This document shows positions 41,641 through 50,559 of a stretch of 64,000 nt of DNA, one piece after another. The position numbers and the translations under genes are program-made. A model generated the notes under the pieces. The model was given only the letters and a program-made list of their open reading frames with translations, had not been told where the DNA came from and made no database searches. How positions within the stretch are numbered: position 1 is the stretch's first letter; every line of letters starts with the position of its first letter. Origin of the DNA: Chloroflexota bacterium (lineage in GTDB: Bacteria; Chloroflexota; Anaerolineae; UBA4142); contig JACQYF010000038.1 of the NCBI GenBank assembly GCA_016208315.1, positions 21,813 to 85,812 of the forward strand, given 5' to 3'.

Positions 41641-43113
41641 CAAAGCTGGCATTACAATCATGATCCGCGTGCCCCTCCCCGGCTGCGAGTCAATTTCGAC
41701 CGACCCTTCCACCAAAGTGGCGCGCTCTTGGATGCCCAGCAAACCGAACCCGCGGCCGTGACTGTTGCCCAGGACCGCCGCGGGATCAAAGCCGCGCCCA
41801 TCGTCCGCGACGACCACCTGCACGCTCGCGTCGCCAAATTCGAGCGAGAGATTGACGTGCCGCGCGTTCGCGTGATGGGCGATGTTATTGATCGCCTCTT
41901 GGACGATGCGGAACAATGCGATTTCCAATTCAGGCGCCAGGCGGCGCGTGACGCCTCGCACCGAGACTTGCATTTCGATACGGCGCGGCGCGAGATGTTC
42001 GTCCGCATACGAACGCATCGCCGCGATCAATCCCAAATCGTCCAGCGCCACGGGACGCAGGTCGAGAATCAAGGCGTGCGTTTGCTCCAGCGCGCGTGTC
42101 GCCAGCAATTTAGCATGTTGCAATCGTTCCCGCAAGCCCTCTTGCGACGGCGGCAAGGCGCGCTCGGCCGCTTCCATGCCCATCGTCATCGCACTCAGCG
42201 CCTGACCGAGCTGGTCGTGCAGGTCGCGCGCAATCCGCTTGCGCTCTTCTTCCTGGGCGGTGATCAGCTTGGACATCAAGTGGCCGCGCAGGGTTTCTTT
42301 TCGACGCAGTTCCTCATTCAGTCGTTCGAGTTCTCGCGTGTGCTCAAGGACTTGGGCCGCCATGCGATTGAAGGACTCAGCCAATTCGCCGATCTCATCG
42401 GAGCTTTGAATCGGGTTGGAGAGGTTGCCGCGCGAGAATTGCTTGATCGCTTCCACGAGCCGTTCGAGCTTGGTAACGACCATCCGGCTCATGAGGGCGT
42501 TCACGGCGAGAATCGTCGCGAGGATGGCCGCCGCGGACCAGACGATGTTCACGCGCAGGTCGGCGGCGAGGAGATCGTCTACCGGCTGCATCGAGAGATC
42601 GGTGACGAGCACGCCGTTGTATGGGTCTTGGGCCCTGTGGCAGGCCTGGCACTCGCGTTGATTCAGAATCGGCTTGCAGTTCCGAAAAACGCGCTCGCCT
42701 TGCGCGTTGGTGAAGATGACGCTGAGAGAATGGGTGGTCACCTCGGGGCCGTGACATTCGACGCAGCCCGTATCGGTGCGCGCGAGGAATTTGCCGATAT
42801 CCTCGGGCTGTGGGGAAAATCGGACCTCGCCGCGCCGATTGATCAGAAAGACGTCGCGGATGCCCTGCTGCTTGGCGATGTTCTCCAGAATGCCTTGAAT
42901 CTCCGGCAAGTCCTGCGACAGCATGGCGTGCTGGAGACTGCCGACAATCACATTGCCGAGATCGGTGGTTGTGCGGTCGAGGTTGGAGAACAAGAGGTCA
43001 CGTTGCCGGACGTATTGGAGAAATGAGAACGCGGTGAGAATGACGAACAGGGGCAGCGCAATGCCTGCCGTTATTTTAAAACGCAAGCTGTCGTAAAATC
43101 GTTTGGGTCGCAT
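41638..43113 (-). CDS. NarX-type sensor kinase with two haem-c motifs in its sensor domain
   Basis: 491 residues from ATG 43113. TM helix about 16-35, extracytoplasmic domain 36-188 with CVECH (117-121) and CQACH (155-159), second TM about 189-208, HAMP 210-262, HisKA_3 helix with His299 in RIARDLHDQLGQ, and a C-terminal ATPase (DDGRGFD, GFGLLGI). Two covalent haems in the sensor suggest redox, O2 or NO sensing. The regulator gene follows. The stop codon is supplied by a palindromic repeat. Confidence 0.9.
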   Translation of the reverse strand: MRPKRFYDSLRFKITAGIALPLFVILTAFSFLQYVRQRDLLFSNLDRTTTDLGNVIVGSLQHAMLSQDLPEIQGILENIAKQQGIRDVFLINRRGEVRFSPQPEDIGKFLARTDTGCVECHGPEVTTHSLSVIFTNAQGERVFRNCKPILNQRECQACHRAQDPYNGVLVTDLSMQPVDDLLAADLRVNIVWSAAAILATILAVNALMSRMVVTKLERLVEAIKQFSRGNLSNPIQSSDEIGELAESFNRMAAQVLEHTRELERLNEELRRKETLRGHLMSKLITAQEEERKRIARDLHDQLGQALSAMTMGMEAAERALPPSQEGLRERLQHAKLLATRALEQTHALILDLRPVALDDLGLIAAMRSYADEHLAPRRIEMQVSVRGVTRRLAPELEIALFRIVQEAINNIAHHANARHVNLSLEFGDASVQVVVADDGRGFDPAAVLGNSHGRGFGLLGIQERATLVEGSVEIDSQPGRGTRIMIVMPAL

Positions 43114-43162
43114 CGGCTCCGTCCCCCAATCATGAGTAATGCGGATCGCTGCCGTGCGTGTT

Positions 43163-43193
43163 ATTCTACCATAGATTATCAAAGTCAGGTCAA
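43163..43193 (-). promoter_or_regulatory. Possible promoter of the kinase gene
   Basis: - strand TTGACC (43193-43188), 19-base spacer, TAGAAT (43168-43163) with an extended TGG. The spacer is long; low confidence. Confidence 0.35.
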
Positions 43194-43220
43194 AGCCGAG
43201 TCCAAACTAGGTCAGAATCT

Positions 43221-44111
43221 TTACGGATTGAGGTCCTTTTCCACTTCCTCCCACTGCACGATCGCTTCTGCTTGACCGGCAGGCATATAACTATCCGAAT
43301 ACAGGTAGACCGCACCCGTGGACGCGACGACCTTTTTGATGTCTTGATATTCTTCCCGCTGTAACATGCCCTCGACTACTGTCCCCATCATGTCGGGATC
43401 AATCTGAAAGAGCGGTTCGTAGAACAATGCGACTTTGGTCGGTCTTGGATAGACGCGTGACTCCTCTCGTACTGTCTCCGCGATGGTGGCATACGGATTT
43501 TTCGCTTCGATCCGCGCCAACAGCGCCGCATAGTTCGCGGTCATGTGCGTCTCGGAATAGAAATAACTTGTTCCGGTCGGACCGACTAACGCTTTGATAT
43601 CCTGGAATTTCTCGTCGTCCGCCATCATTCCGGCGAACTTTTCAACTTGATCCGGCGGCACATCCGGGAACAGTTCCACCAGAGATTTCATGGCGGTCAA
43701 GCGCTCCAATTCTTGCGAGTCTGCTCTCACTTTATCCGCGATCTTGTCGTGTACTTCGCCCATCAGCGCCTTTTCACTTGCGGCTTCGGGAGTGAGACAA
43801 GTGGTGGAGTAAAGATACGCCGCGCCGCTAGGCGAGACATGTACCTTGACGTCCTGGTATGACTCTGCTTTCACCAACTCGGCGAGGTATCCGATGATCT
43901 GGTCCGGCGTCTCGTCCGGAAAGAGCGTTCCCAGTTCCTCGACCGGGATCAGCCGCGCGAGGGTCTGCGAGTCGGTTCGCACTTTGTCGGCAATCGCCGC
44001 CAACGGCGACTCGTCTGGACTGCGCGGTTGGCTCTCAAGCGCCGGTTGATTTGCGACCGTTGCTTGGCCTTCAGGCGCTGCTTGGCTCTCGATAGTTTCC
44101 GTACTCTCCAT
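43221..44111 (-). CDS. Protein of three tandem ~85-residue repeats, unknown function
   Basis: 296 residues. After a Gln/Pro/Ser-rich N-terminal 35, three homologous units follow (about 38-115, 122-200, 208-285) of the form IADKVRxDSQxLxRL...LFPDxxPDQ...YQDIKxxVxPTGxxYLYSxTxM. No signal peptide or known motif. Located directly after the aldehyde oxidoreductase gene in the same direction. Function unknown; the co-location suggests an accessory role in that redox system. Confidence 0.75.
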   Translation of the reverse strand: MESTETIESQAAPEGQATVANQPALESQPRSPDESPLAAIADKVRTDSQTLARLIPVEELGTLFPDETPDQIIGYLAELVKAESYQDVKVHVSPSGAAYLYSTTCLTPEAASEKALMGEVHDKIADKVRADSQELERLTAMKSLVELFPDVPPDQVEKFAGMMADDEKFQDIKALVGPTGTSYFYSETHMTANYAALLARIEAKNPYATIAETVREESRVYPRPTKVALFYEPLFQIDPDMMGTVVEGMLQREEYQDIKKVVASTGAVYLYSDSYMPAGQAEAIVQWEEVEKDLNP

Positions 44112-44151
44112 AGGGCAACCTCAAACGCTTTAACGTCTCCAGATTTCTCCA

Positions 44152-44200
44152 CGAATAGCGCGAATTGAGGACACACTATTCGCGTAATTCGCGCTATTCG
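44152..44200. repeat. CGAATAGCGCGAATT hairpin
   Basis: Perfect 15-bp inverted repeat (44152-44166 with 44186-44200) between the AOR gene and the three-repeat protein gene. Confidence 0.8.
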
Positions 44201-44219
44201 CGGATTCCCTACCGACGTG

Positions 44220-46301
44220 CTAGACTTGAGCTGGCAGCAGGCCCGCCTTCCCTAGCGTGTCCGCCACGTATCCTAATCCAAGCATATCAAGCGTTGCCTT
44301 GGTCGGCATGCCGGTCGCCTTGTCCCAGCCCACTTCGGCGTAGAACATATCCTTGGCGAGTTCGATGTCCGCCTTGTCCATCTTGTTTACGCCGGGGGTA
44401 AAGGGCTTGGCGTCCTTTGGATAGTTAAAGACCCAGTCGTTCATCTTGTCGTGATTGTTGCGCATGTCCTTCTCGTTCATGTACAGCGCCGTGAGGGCGC
44501 GGAACAGAGTAAAGATGCGCAGCCCGATTTTGTCCAGGTCCGCCCGGCTGATCTTTTCTCCGGTCACGGCGGCCAAGACCTTGGACTCTAACTCGACATC
44601 GCCGCGATACTTGCGGTCCTTGCGCGGCGATGCCCACAAGGGCAGCGTCCAGTTGCACGCGGTCAGCGAGTTGTGCAATTCCAGCGTGACAATGGACATC
44701 TTGGCGAAGACGGCTTTGCCCTTGTTCATCGGCGTGATCGCGCTGGATGCATCCAGCGCGTCCTTGGAGCCGAACAGTTCCGCGGCGATCTCTTTCGCGA
44801 GCGCGATCGGCAAGCCGCTACCCTGGAAGTTAGAGTGGGTGTGGCACTGGACATCGCGGTTGTACAGCATGTTCAGCAGCGCGCCCACCTGTCCGCCCTC
44901 GTGGTGCTTGGCATGGTCGTCTTTCCAACTGCTGGATGCATACTCTTGATGCCACGCGCCAAGCTCGGTCCATTTTTGCGCCACGCGTGCAGGCCCTTCC
45001 GCGAACAGCTTGCCTAGTTCCCCTTCTTTGAAAGCGACACGGCGGAAGAGGTCTTGCAGGAAAGAGGGATCGCCCGCCTCCAACTTTTGCCACGGAATGC
45101 TGTTGTATTCCGCGGCCGGGATCTTGGCCTTGATGATGCTGTTGCGATACGCGTAGACAAAGTCGCGCGGCCATTGGCCATAGTCGCTCCAGAGACCATA
45201 GTCGTCCGCGAGCGCGCTGCCCAATTGCGATGCTTCCATCCGGAGTTCCGAGCCGCTCGGCAAGTTGAAGAAACTGCTGCCGAAGGAGTTGCCGGTGCAG
45301 GTGTTGCCTTGATAGCGCGAAACACCGTACTTGGTTTCCAATTGCGGCATCGCGGTGTAGGCATGACAACGGATCGGGCAGGAGTAGCAGCCGCCCATGC
45401 GAACGAGGTATTTCTCGCCCACACCCTCGCCGTGATCCAAAATGCCTTTCTGCGTTCGGTAGCCGATGCGATTCAGGTCCGCGGCCGAGCATTCGCCGGT
45501 TTCGACGGGTGGCTCGGCTGCGCCCCAGTACAACCCCTTGCGCGCGACCCAGCGCGTGTTGCCATAGTACTCGGCCCACGGCTGTGGCGTGCGCGGCACG
45601 ACGCCTTGATTGTTGGCGCCCAACAGCGAGAGGAATTCGTAGGTCAGGTCTTTCCACGCTTTCTTGTCCATGGCGACGGCGACCGTCCCCGTACCTTTCA
45701 CGCCGATCGCTTTGAGATTCTTGGACCCCAGGACGCTGCCGACGCCGCCCGCCGAGTGCGAGCGATTGCACAGCACGCAGGAAAGTCGAACCAGATTCTC
45801 GCCCGCCTGTCCGATCGCGGCGACCTGCACGTCGGGGCCGACCTCGTTGCTAATTTCTTCGTTGGCGCGGAAAATGCCGTTGCCCCACAGATGCTTGGCA
45901 TCGCGAATTTCGACTTTATCGTCGTTGATGTAGATCCAGACTGGCTTGTCCGCCTTGCCCTGAACGATCAGCGAATCCCATCCGGCGAATTTCAGCTCTG
46001 CGCCCCAGTGACCGCCCATGTGCCCGGTGCCCGGCAGTTCGTTGATGTGCACGGGCCACAGCGAGGTGATGGAAACGCGGCCGGAGAGCGGAGCGCCGGA
46101 GCCGGTCAACGGTCCGACCCCAAAGATGATGCGATTCTCGGGCGCCCATGCGGCCGTGCCGGGTTTGACTTCATCCCACAGAATTTTGTATCCCAGTCCG
46201 GTACCGCCGAGAAAGTCCTTGTATTTAGCAGTATCCTCCGAGGTGATCTTGCCGGTAGACAAGTCCACTCGCAGAATCTTGCCGGTATATCCTCCTGGCA
46301 T
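44220..46301 (-). CDS. Aldehyde:ferredoxin oxidoreductase family tungsten enzyme
   Basis: 693 residues (GGAGG six bases before ATG). N-terminal AOR domain (MPGGYTGKILRVDLSTG), pterin-binding patterns (GGHWGAELKFAGWDSLIVQG), and the [4Fe-4S] cluster CYSCPIRC near 313 with a further Cys in LTACNW. The enzyme oxidises aldehydes or performs reverse acid reduction using W-bispterin. The Tat-FeS gene 36 bases upstream is its likely electron partner, an arrangement like YdhV/YdhY of E. coli. No signal peptide is evident. Substrate unknown. Confidence 0.9.
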   Translation of the reverse strand: MPGGYTGKILRVDLSTGKITSEDTAKYKDFLGGTGLGYKILWDEVKPGTAAWAPENRIIFGVGPLTGSGAPLSGRVSITSLWPVHINELPGTGHMGGHWGAELKFAGWDSLIVQGKADKPVWIYINDDKVEIRDAKHLWGNGIFRANEEISNEVGPDVQVAAIGQAGENLVRLSCVLCNRSHSAGGVGSVLGSKNLKAIGVKGTGTVAVAMDKKAWKDLTYEFLSLLGANNQGVVPRTPQPWAEYYGNTRWVARKGLYWGAAEPPVETGECSAADLNRIGYRTQKGILDHGEGVGEKYLVRMGGCYSCPIRCHAYTAMPQLETKYGVSRYQGNTCTGNSFGSSFFNLPSGSELRMEASQLGSALADDYGLWSDYGQWPRDFVYAYRNSIIKAKIPAAEYNSIPWQKLEAGDPSFLQDLFRRVAFKEGELGKLFAEGPARVAQKWTELGAWHQEYASSSWKDDHAKHHEGGQVGALLNMLYNRDVQCHTHSNFQGSGLPIALAKEIAAELFGSKDALDASSAITPMNKGKAVFAKMSIVTLELHNSLTACNWTLPLWASPRKDRKYRGDVELESKVLAAVTGEKISRADLDKIGLRIFTLFRALTALYMNEKDMRNNHDKMNDWVFNYPKDAKPFTPGVNKMDKADIELAKDMFYAEVGWDKATGMPTKATLDMLGLGYVADTLGKAGLLPAQV

Positions 46302-46337
46302 TTGTAACCTCCATTGTTACGCTTGGTTTCTTGAATA

Positions 46338-47108
46338 CTACTTGTGGCATGTGACGCACGTGCTCGCTATGTTCTGCGGTGTCGAGAGATAGGCGGGGAC
46401 CACCCATTTGGTGGGAATGTCCTTGCTCCGGTCTTGCCATGGCACATAGCGGATGGCGGAATTCGGGCACGCCTTGACGCATTCCGGCTCGCCGTTGCAC
46501 AAGTGGCACTTGCTCGCTTTGTTCGCCACGGTGTCAAAGACGGTCATGTCCCAGGGGCACGCGGCTTGGCACTGCTTGCAGCCGGTACACTTGCTGGCAT
46601 TGACGACGCGGGCATTGACGGGTCCAGAAACCTCGATCGCGCCGTGCGGACATGCGTTCATGCAGGGTACTGGGTGCGCGCACTGGCGGCAGGCCTCTTG
46701 GACGAGCAAAAAGTTTCCGAAATGGCCTGCGTCGCGATGATAGCCCTGTTGTGCTCCGTTGGGTCCGAAATTCAGGTTGCGATATAGCTTGATGCGCGCT
46801 AACGACGGCTGGTTCTTGCCATCGTTGAAAGATGTGCAGGCGATTTCGCAGCGCCGGCAGCCGGTGCAGCGCGTCGGGTCACCGATCACCATGCCCTTGG
46901 GCTTGGCCACGTCGGCGCCTTGGGCAGATGGCGACGCTTCGGCCATCTGCACGCAAATGACCTGCGGAATGATGAGACCCGCTGCTCCAACTCCGAGCAC
47001 TCGGATAAAGTCGCGGCGCGAGACTGGCTGCCGAATCAAATCGAGCAACGAGCCATTCGAATTGGCTTGGGACGCGTTGACTGCGCCGTCGCCGTTTGTT
47101 TTATTCAT
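46338..47108 (-). CDS. Tat-signal four-cluster ferredoxin ending in a haem-c motif
   Basis: 256 residues. Twin-arginine SRRDFIRVLGVGAAG (about 29-43). Four cluster groups: CTGCRRCEIAC, CRQCAHPVPCMNACP, CTGCKQCQAACP, CHLCNGEPECVKACP. The protein ends STCVTCHK, a haem-binding CXXCH at the very C-terminus. Partner of the AOR enzyme next to it. A ferredoxin with a terminal c-haem is unusual and could bridge FeS clusters to exported cytochromes. GAGGAG precedes ATG. Confidence 0.87.
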   Translation of the reverse strand: MNKTNGDGAVNASQANSNGSLLDLIRQPVSRRDFIRVLGVGAAGLIIPQVICVQMAEASPSAQGADVAKPKGMVIGDPTRCTGCRRCEIACTSFNDGKNQPSLARIKLYRNLNFGPNGAQQGYHRDAGHFGNFLLVQEACRQCAHPVPCMNACPHGAIEVSGPVNARVVNASKCTGCKQCQAACPWDMTVFDTVANKASKCHLCNGEPECVKACPNSAIRYVPWQDRSKDIPTKWVVPAYLSTPQNIASTCVTCHK

Positions 47109-47144
47109 CTGTGATGCTCCTCAAACCGATTGTCAGTGCGATTC

Positions 47145-47182
47145 GACCTGACGCGGGGTCAGGTCAACCGGGTATAACCCGG
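47145..47182. promoter_or_regulatory. Two dyads upstream of the ferredoxin/AOR operon
   Basis: GACCTGAC-GCGGG-GTCAGGTC (47145-47165) and CCGGGT-ATA-ACCCGG (47168-47182). Both are perfect and sit 37-75 bases before the ATG. The second overlaps a TTATAC -10-like sequence on the - strand. Operator candidates; no convincing -35 was found. Confidence 0.4.
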
Positions 47183-47269
47183 GCACGCTTCTCCATTGAA
47201 ATACCTGGAGAGATGTGGGGGGATCAATACGCGCGTGGATTGTGGAGTGGGCGAAGCACCTCGCAGATG

Positions 47270-47397
47270 GGGCGACTCAAGTCGCAGCAACGACAACATA
47301 AGTCCACCTTCGTGGACTAGGACCCAGCCGGCGAAGGCCGGCTTGGCGTTCGTGTTGCCGCGACTTTCCCGCAGGGATCCCTGTGGGAAAATCGCCC
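47270..47397. mobile_element. Cloverleaf palindromic element, copy A (MITE-like)
   Basis: Bounded by GGGCGAC and ATCGCCC. Outer stem AAGTCGCAGCAAC with GTTGCCGCGACTT (one mismatch). Inside are two hairpins: AGTCCAC-CTTC-GTGGACT and AGCCGGC-GAAG-GCCGGCT. A second copy is at 59532-59638. Copy A carries an extra palindrome (TTTCCCGCAGGGAT...) near its right end at 47365-47390. No coding capacity. It occupies most of the 579-base gap 47109-47687, in which no gene was seen. Confidence 0.75.
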
Positions 47398-47497
47398 GTA
47401 AACTCGTCTTGGCGATCCGTGCGGCACGTCACTGATCTGCGGATCATTTGGAACGGCACGGATTAGACGAATCGGACGCGAACGAAATGAGATGGGC

Positions 47498-47551
47498 AAA
47501 AAAAAGACGCCTCGACACGCGCGAATTCTCTTCGCGTGTATTCGAGACGCC
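47498..47551 (-). terminator. Terminator of the glycan operon
   Basis: In - strand RNA, GGCGTCTCG pairs with CGAGGCGTC (two G-U pairs), and ACACGCG with CGCGTGT after a 3-base bulge, followed by eight U. A GACCC-TTCG-GGGTC hairpin adjoins at 47555-47568. Confidence 0.8.
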
Positions 47552-47687
47552 TTCGACCCTTCGGGGTCAACCTTGGCTGCCGACACTGTCAGTGTGACGG
47601 TTCGTCATCGCGCCGACTTGCAGTATCAGCAATTCTCGTTTTCAGTATATCGCGCCGACCTCGAAATGTCAAATCTTGTGATTTCGT

Positions 47688-49163
47688 TCACAGAGCGTTT
47701 CGCCGTTGAACGGCCAGAGTTTGCCAGATCGTCACTCCCGACGTGAAGAGCAGGCCGAGGCAAAAGAGCAGGGTATAGACGCCGATCGCAAAATTGCCAA
47801 GCCACAGAGCGAGCGCGGCGGTCCCAATATTGAACAGCGCGAATGCCAGTTCGAAGAAAACGATGCGATCAAGATTCACTTGGTAGCGCCGTCCCTGCCA
47901 ATCCTGTTTCCGCTGGGCAATGCCGAATTTGGGGGTGCGCTCAAACACGCCGTTGGAATCGAGCGCGATCTGGAGCGCGGCGCGCGTCGTGTTCAGCATC
48001 ATCCCCGCGCCGAGCACAGTAATGCACAGGATCATCGGAATCAGCCGCCACCAACGCCGGCCCAATTGCTGCTGCGCGATGACGAAGAAAACCGTCGGCG
48101 CGAACGTGGTCACGTTGAAGATCAACGCGATGCCAAATATCGAAACGAGGCCCGGATAACGCGGTGATAGGAGCAGAACAAAGGGATACAAAACGACGAG
48201 TGCGGCGAGCAGCAAGTGGACGCCGTAGCCGGTCAAATGGAGCGTCCCTTCCACCTTTTGCGCGAGCGAGATGGGCGCGCGCCAAACTTGCGGCAAGAGC
48301 TTGCGCGCGCATTCAAAACTTCCGCGCGCCCAACGATGCTGTTGGCGGCGATACGCGCTGCAGCTGACCGGCAGTTCCGCCGGAACCTCCACGTCGCGCA
48401 AATAGACGGCTTGCCAGCCGCGCAAAAAAGCGCGGTACGAAAGATCCAAGTCTTCGGTGAGCGTATCCGACGTCCAGCCGCCGGCATCTGCCAACGCGGC
48501 GCGCCGCCAGATACCCGCCGTGCCGTTAAAGTTGAACCAGTACCCGGATTGGCTCCGCGCGAATTGCTCGACCATGAAATGCGCGTCAATTGCCAACGCC
48601 TGCAGAAAAGTGAAAAGCGAATAGTCGCGATTCACGTGCCCCCACCGCGTCTGAACAAAGGCCACGCGCGGATTCTCGAATTGGCCCACCGTTCGTCTGA
48701 GAAAATCACGCGGCGGGATAAAATCGGCGTCGAAGATGGCGAGGAATTCTCCGCGCGCGCGCTCCAGCCCGTAGCCAAGCGCCCCGGCTTTATAGCCCGC
48801 GCGATTTGCGCGATGCAGATGCGCGATCCGAATGCCGCGCGACTGCCATCGTGCCACGACGCGCCGAACGATCTCCGTCGTTTCGTCCGTCGAATCGTCG
48901 AGCACTTGGATTTCGAGCAGGTCACGGTCATAGTCAAGATTCGCGGCCGCGTCAATCAAGCGTTCGGCCACATACAGCTCGTTATATATCGGCAACTGAA
49001 CTGTCACGCGCGGCCAGCGGACGGGCGATAATGAATTCGTGGCTTGTCCCCGTTTTCGAAGAGCGAGATACGTGAGGTAAAAGAAATTGACTCCAAATAT
49101 GAACAGCGCCCCGACGACGGCCAGGTAGACGACCGCGACGGGGATGAGTAGCAGGTCAAGCAC
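47688..49163 (-). CDS. Family 2 processive-type membrane glycosyltransferase
   Basis: 491 residues. N-terminal membrane helix, GT-A catalytic domain with DDSTD, DAD (FDADFIPP), TEDLDLS and QQHRWARG (the D, D, D, QxxRW set of cellulose-synthase-like enzymes), then four to five C-terminal helices. It probably polymerises or transfers beta-linked sugars at the inner membrane. Last gene of the glycan operon; it overlaps the ligase gene end by 8 bases. Confidence 0.9.
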   Translation of the reverse strand: MLDLLLIPVAVVYLAVVGALFIFGVNFFYLTYLALRKRGQATNSLSPVRWPRVTVQLPIYNELYVAERLIDAAANLDYDRDLLEIQVLDDSTDETTEIVRRVVARWQSRGIRIAHLHRANRAGYKAGALGYGLERARGEFLAIFDADFIPPRDFLRRTVGQFENPRVAFVQTRWGHVNRDYSLFTFLQALAIDAHFMVEQFARSQSGYWFNFNGTAGIWRRAALADAGGWTSDTLTEDLDLSYRAFLRGWQAVYLRDVEVPAELPVSCSAYRRQQHRWARGSFECARKLLPQVWRAPISLAQKVEGTLHLTGYGVHLLLAALVVLYPFVLLLSPRYPGLVSIFGIALIFNVTTFAPTVFFVIAQQQLGRRWWRLIPMILCITVLGAGMMLNTTRAALQIALDSNGVFERTPKFGIAQRKQDWQGRRYQVNLDRIVFFELAFALFNIGTAALALWLGNFAIGVYTLLFCLGLLFTSGVTIWQTLAVQRRNAL

Positions 49164-50559
49164 TTTGTGCTCCAGTGAAAGATGCAGTGTAGATGGCGGC
49201 CCACAGACCCCAGATCAGCCATTGCCACAACCGTCCGGGCGCGAGCAGCCAAGTATAGTAATCGAAAAAACCGACGAGCGTTATTGCAAGCAGCGCGCCG
49301 GAAATGCCGACGAGCGCGGGCGAAAAAGTCAAACGTTTGCGATTCCGCCACATCGTTAGCCACGGCGCGATCGTCACGACCAAATAAAAGACCGCGCCAT
49401 ATATTCCGATCTCGGCAGCCACGTCGAGCAAGACGAAATGGGCGGGTTGATAGTAGGCGTCGAACGCGCCAAAGTCGGGATAGCGCAACTTTTCCGCCTG
49501 CGGCAGCGCGCCGATGCCAATCCCGAATAGCGCGTGCTCGCTAAAGATCTGGCTCGCGGCGACAACCAGGCGGTCGCGTTCGGACAGCGAGCGCGTTTCG
49601 ATGGCAACCTGATCGAAGGCATTGTTCTGATTAAGCCGCACGCCGAGGTAGGGCGCATTCTGCCAGATGAAGGGCGCCAGCACAATCAACGCCCCGGCCA
49701 CGATGGTCAGCAGTCGGACGAGCGCAGCGCGCTGCCGCGTCTTGAAAAATACCAGCGCGCAAAATACGACTCCTGCGCCAAACGCGAGCCAGCCGGCGCG
49801 CGAAAAAGTCAGTAGCAGTCCCAGCGCGCCCAGCGCATAGATGCTGCCGAGCCATAGTTGCCACCGCGTTTCATTTCCCGTGTACCACGCGGCAAGCGCC
49901 AGCAGCGCGAACGCGAAGCTGCCGCCGAGAATGTTCGGGTGATCCGTCAGCCCATACGCGCGCAGCGAGCGAATTCCGTCGCCCCAGACAATGCTCACGC
50001 CACTCCACGCCGGATCGAGATTTAGTTCATGCGCCGATTGCAGTCCAAGTGAATGCTGTCCAAGCACTTGGGCCACGCCGACGATCGCCTGAATGCCGAC
50101 CTGAATGGCGACCGGCACAACCAGCGCGTCGAGCGTCGCAACCTCGTTGACAATATACAGGTAGAATGCGCCGAGCAACAGCAAATGGATCGAATGGTTG
50201 AGCGAGACGACTTGATCCACCGAGGAAAAGACGCTAATCATTCCGAATAGCGCGACGCCCCCAAGCGGAATCGAAATGAACGGCGGGCCACTCTTAATCG
50301 GTCGCGGCTCGGCGAGCAGACTCACTCCCCAAAGTGCCAGCGTCAAGATAAGAAAGAACTCGCTCGCGAACAGCACCAGGTCGGTATAATCGCGAAAAAT
50401 GGGATCGAGCGGGCGCTCTTGCAGCACCGCGCGCATTCGAAATGGAATCAACACCACGGTCGCGCTAAAGGCAATGTGGGACAAATTGGCAACCCTTCGG
50501 CTTCGCTCAGGGCAGGTTTGTCCTACCCGCGCCGATACAATTCCATCCACTTGTGCCAT
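49156..50559 (-). CDS. O-antigen ligase/polymerase-like membrane protein
   Basis: 467 residues, about 11 hydrophobic helices, with a Wzy/WaaL-type extracytoplasmic loop (GIGIGALPQAEKLRYPDFGAFDAYYQPAHFVLLDVAAEIG) including the characteristic His. It overlaps the upstream gene by 37 bases. The N-terminus (GQTCPERSRR) is encoded by a dispersed palindromic repeat, so the start is uncertain and translation may begin downstream near LSHIAFS. Confidence 0.82.
   Translation of the reverse strand: MAQVDGIVSARVGQTCPERSRRVANLSHIAFSATVVLIPFRMRAVLQERPLDPIFRDYTDLVLFASEFFLILTLALWGVSLLAEPRPIKSGPPFISIPLGGVALFGMISVFSSVDQVVSLNHSIHLLLLGAFYLYIVNEVATLDALVVPVAIQVGIQAIVGVAQVLGQHSLGLQSAHELNLDPAWSGVSIVWGDGIRSLRAYGLTDHPNILGGSFAFALLALAAWYTGNETRWQLWLGSIYALGALGLLLTFSRAGWLAFGAGVVFCALVFFKTRQRAALVRLLTIVAGALIVLAPFIWQNAPYLGVRLNQNNAFDQVAIETRSLSERDRLVVAASQIFSEHALFGIGIGALPQAEKLRYPDFGAFDAYYQPAHFVLLDVAAEIGIYGAVFYLVVTIAPWLTMWRNRKRLTFSPALVGISGALLAITLVGFFDYYTWLLAPGRLWQWLIWGLWAAIYTASFTGAQSA
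50493..50512. repeat. CCTTCGGCTTCGCTCAGG dispersed-type repeat
   Basis: Short palindromic word inside GGACAAA...TTTGTCC flanks, read in frame as PERSRR at the ligase N-terminus. A related core (TTCGACTGGCGCTCAGC) lies in the carB insert. Confidence 0.55.

Noticed and set aside
47270..47397. Self-cleaving ribozyme (hammerhead)
   Set aside because: The stems form a junction, but the CUGAUGA and GAAA core segments required for a hammerhead are absent.
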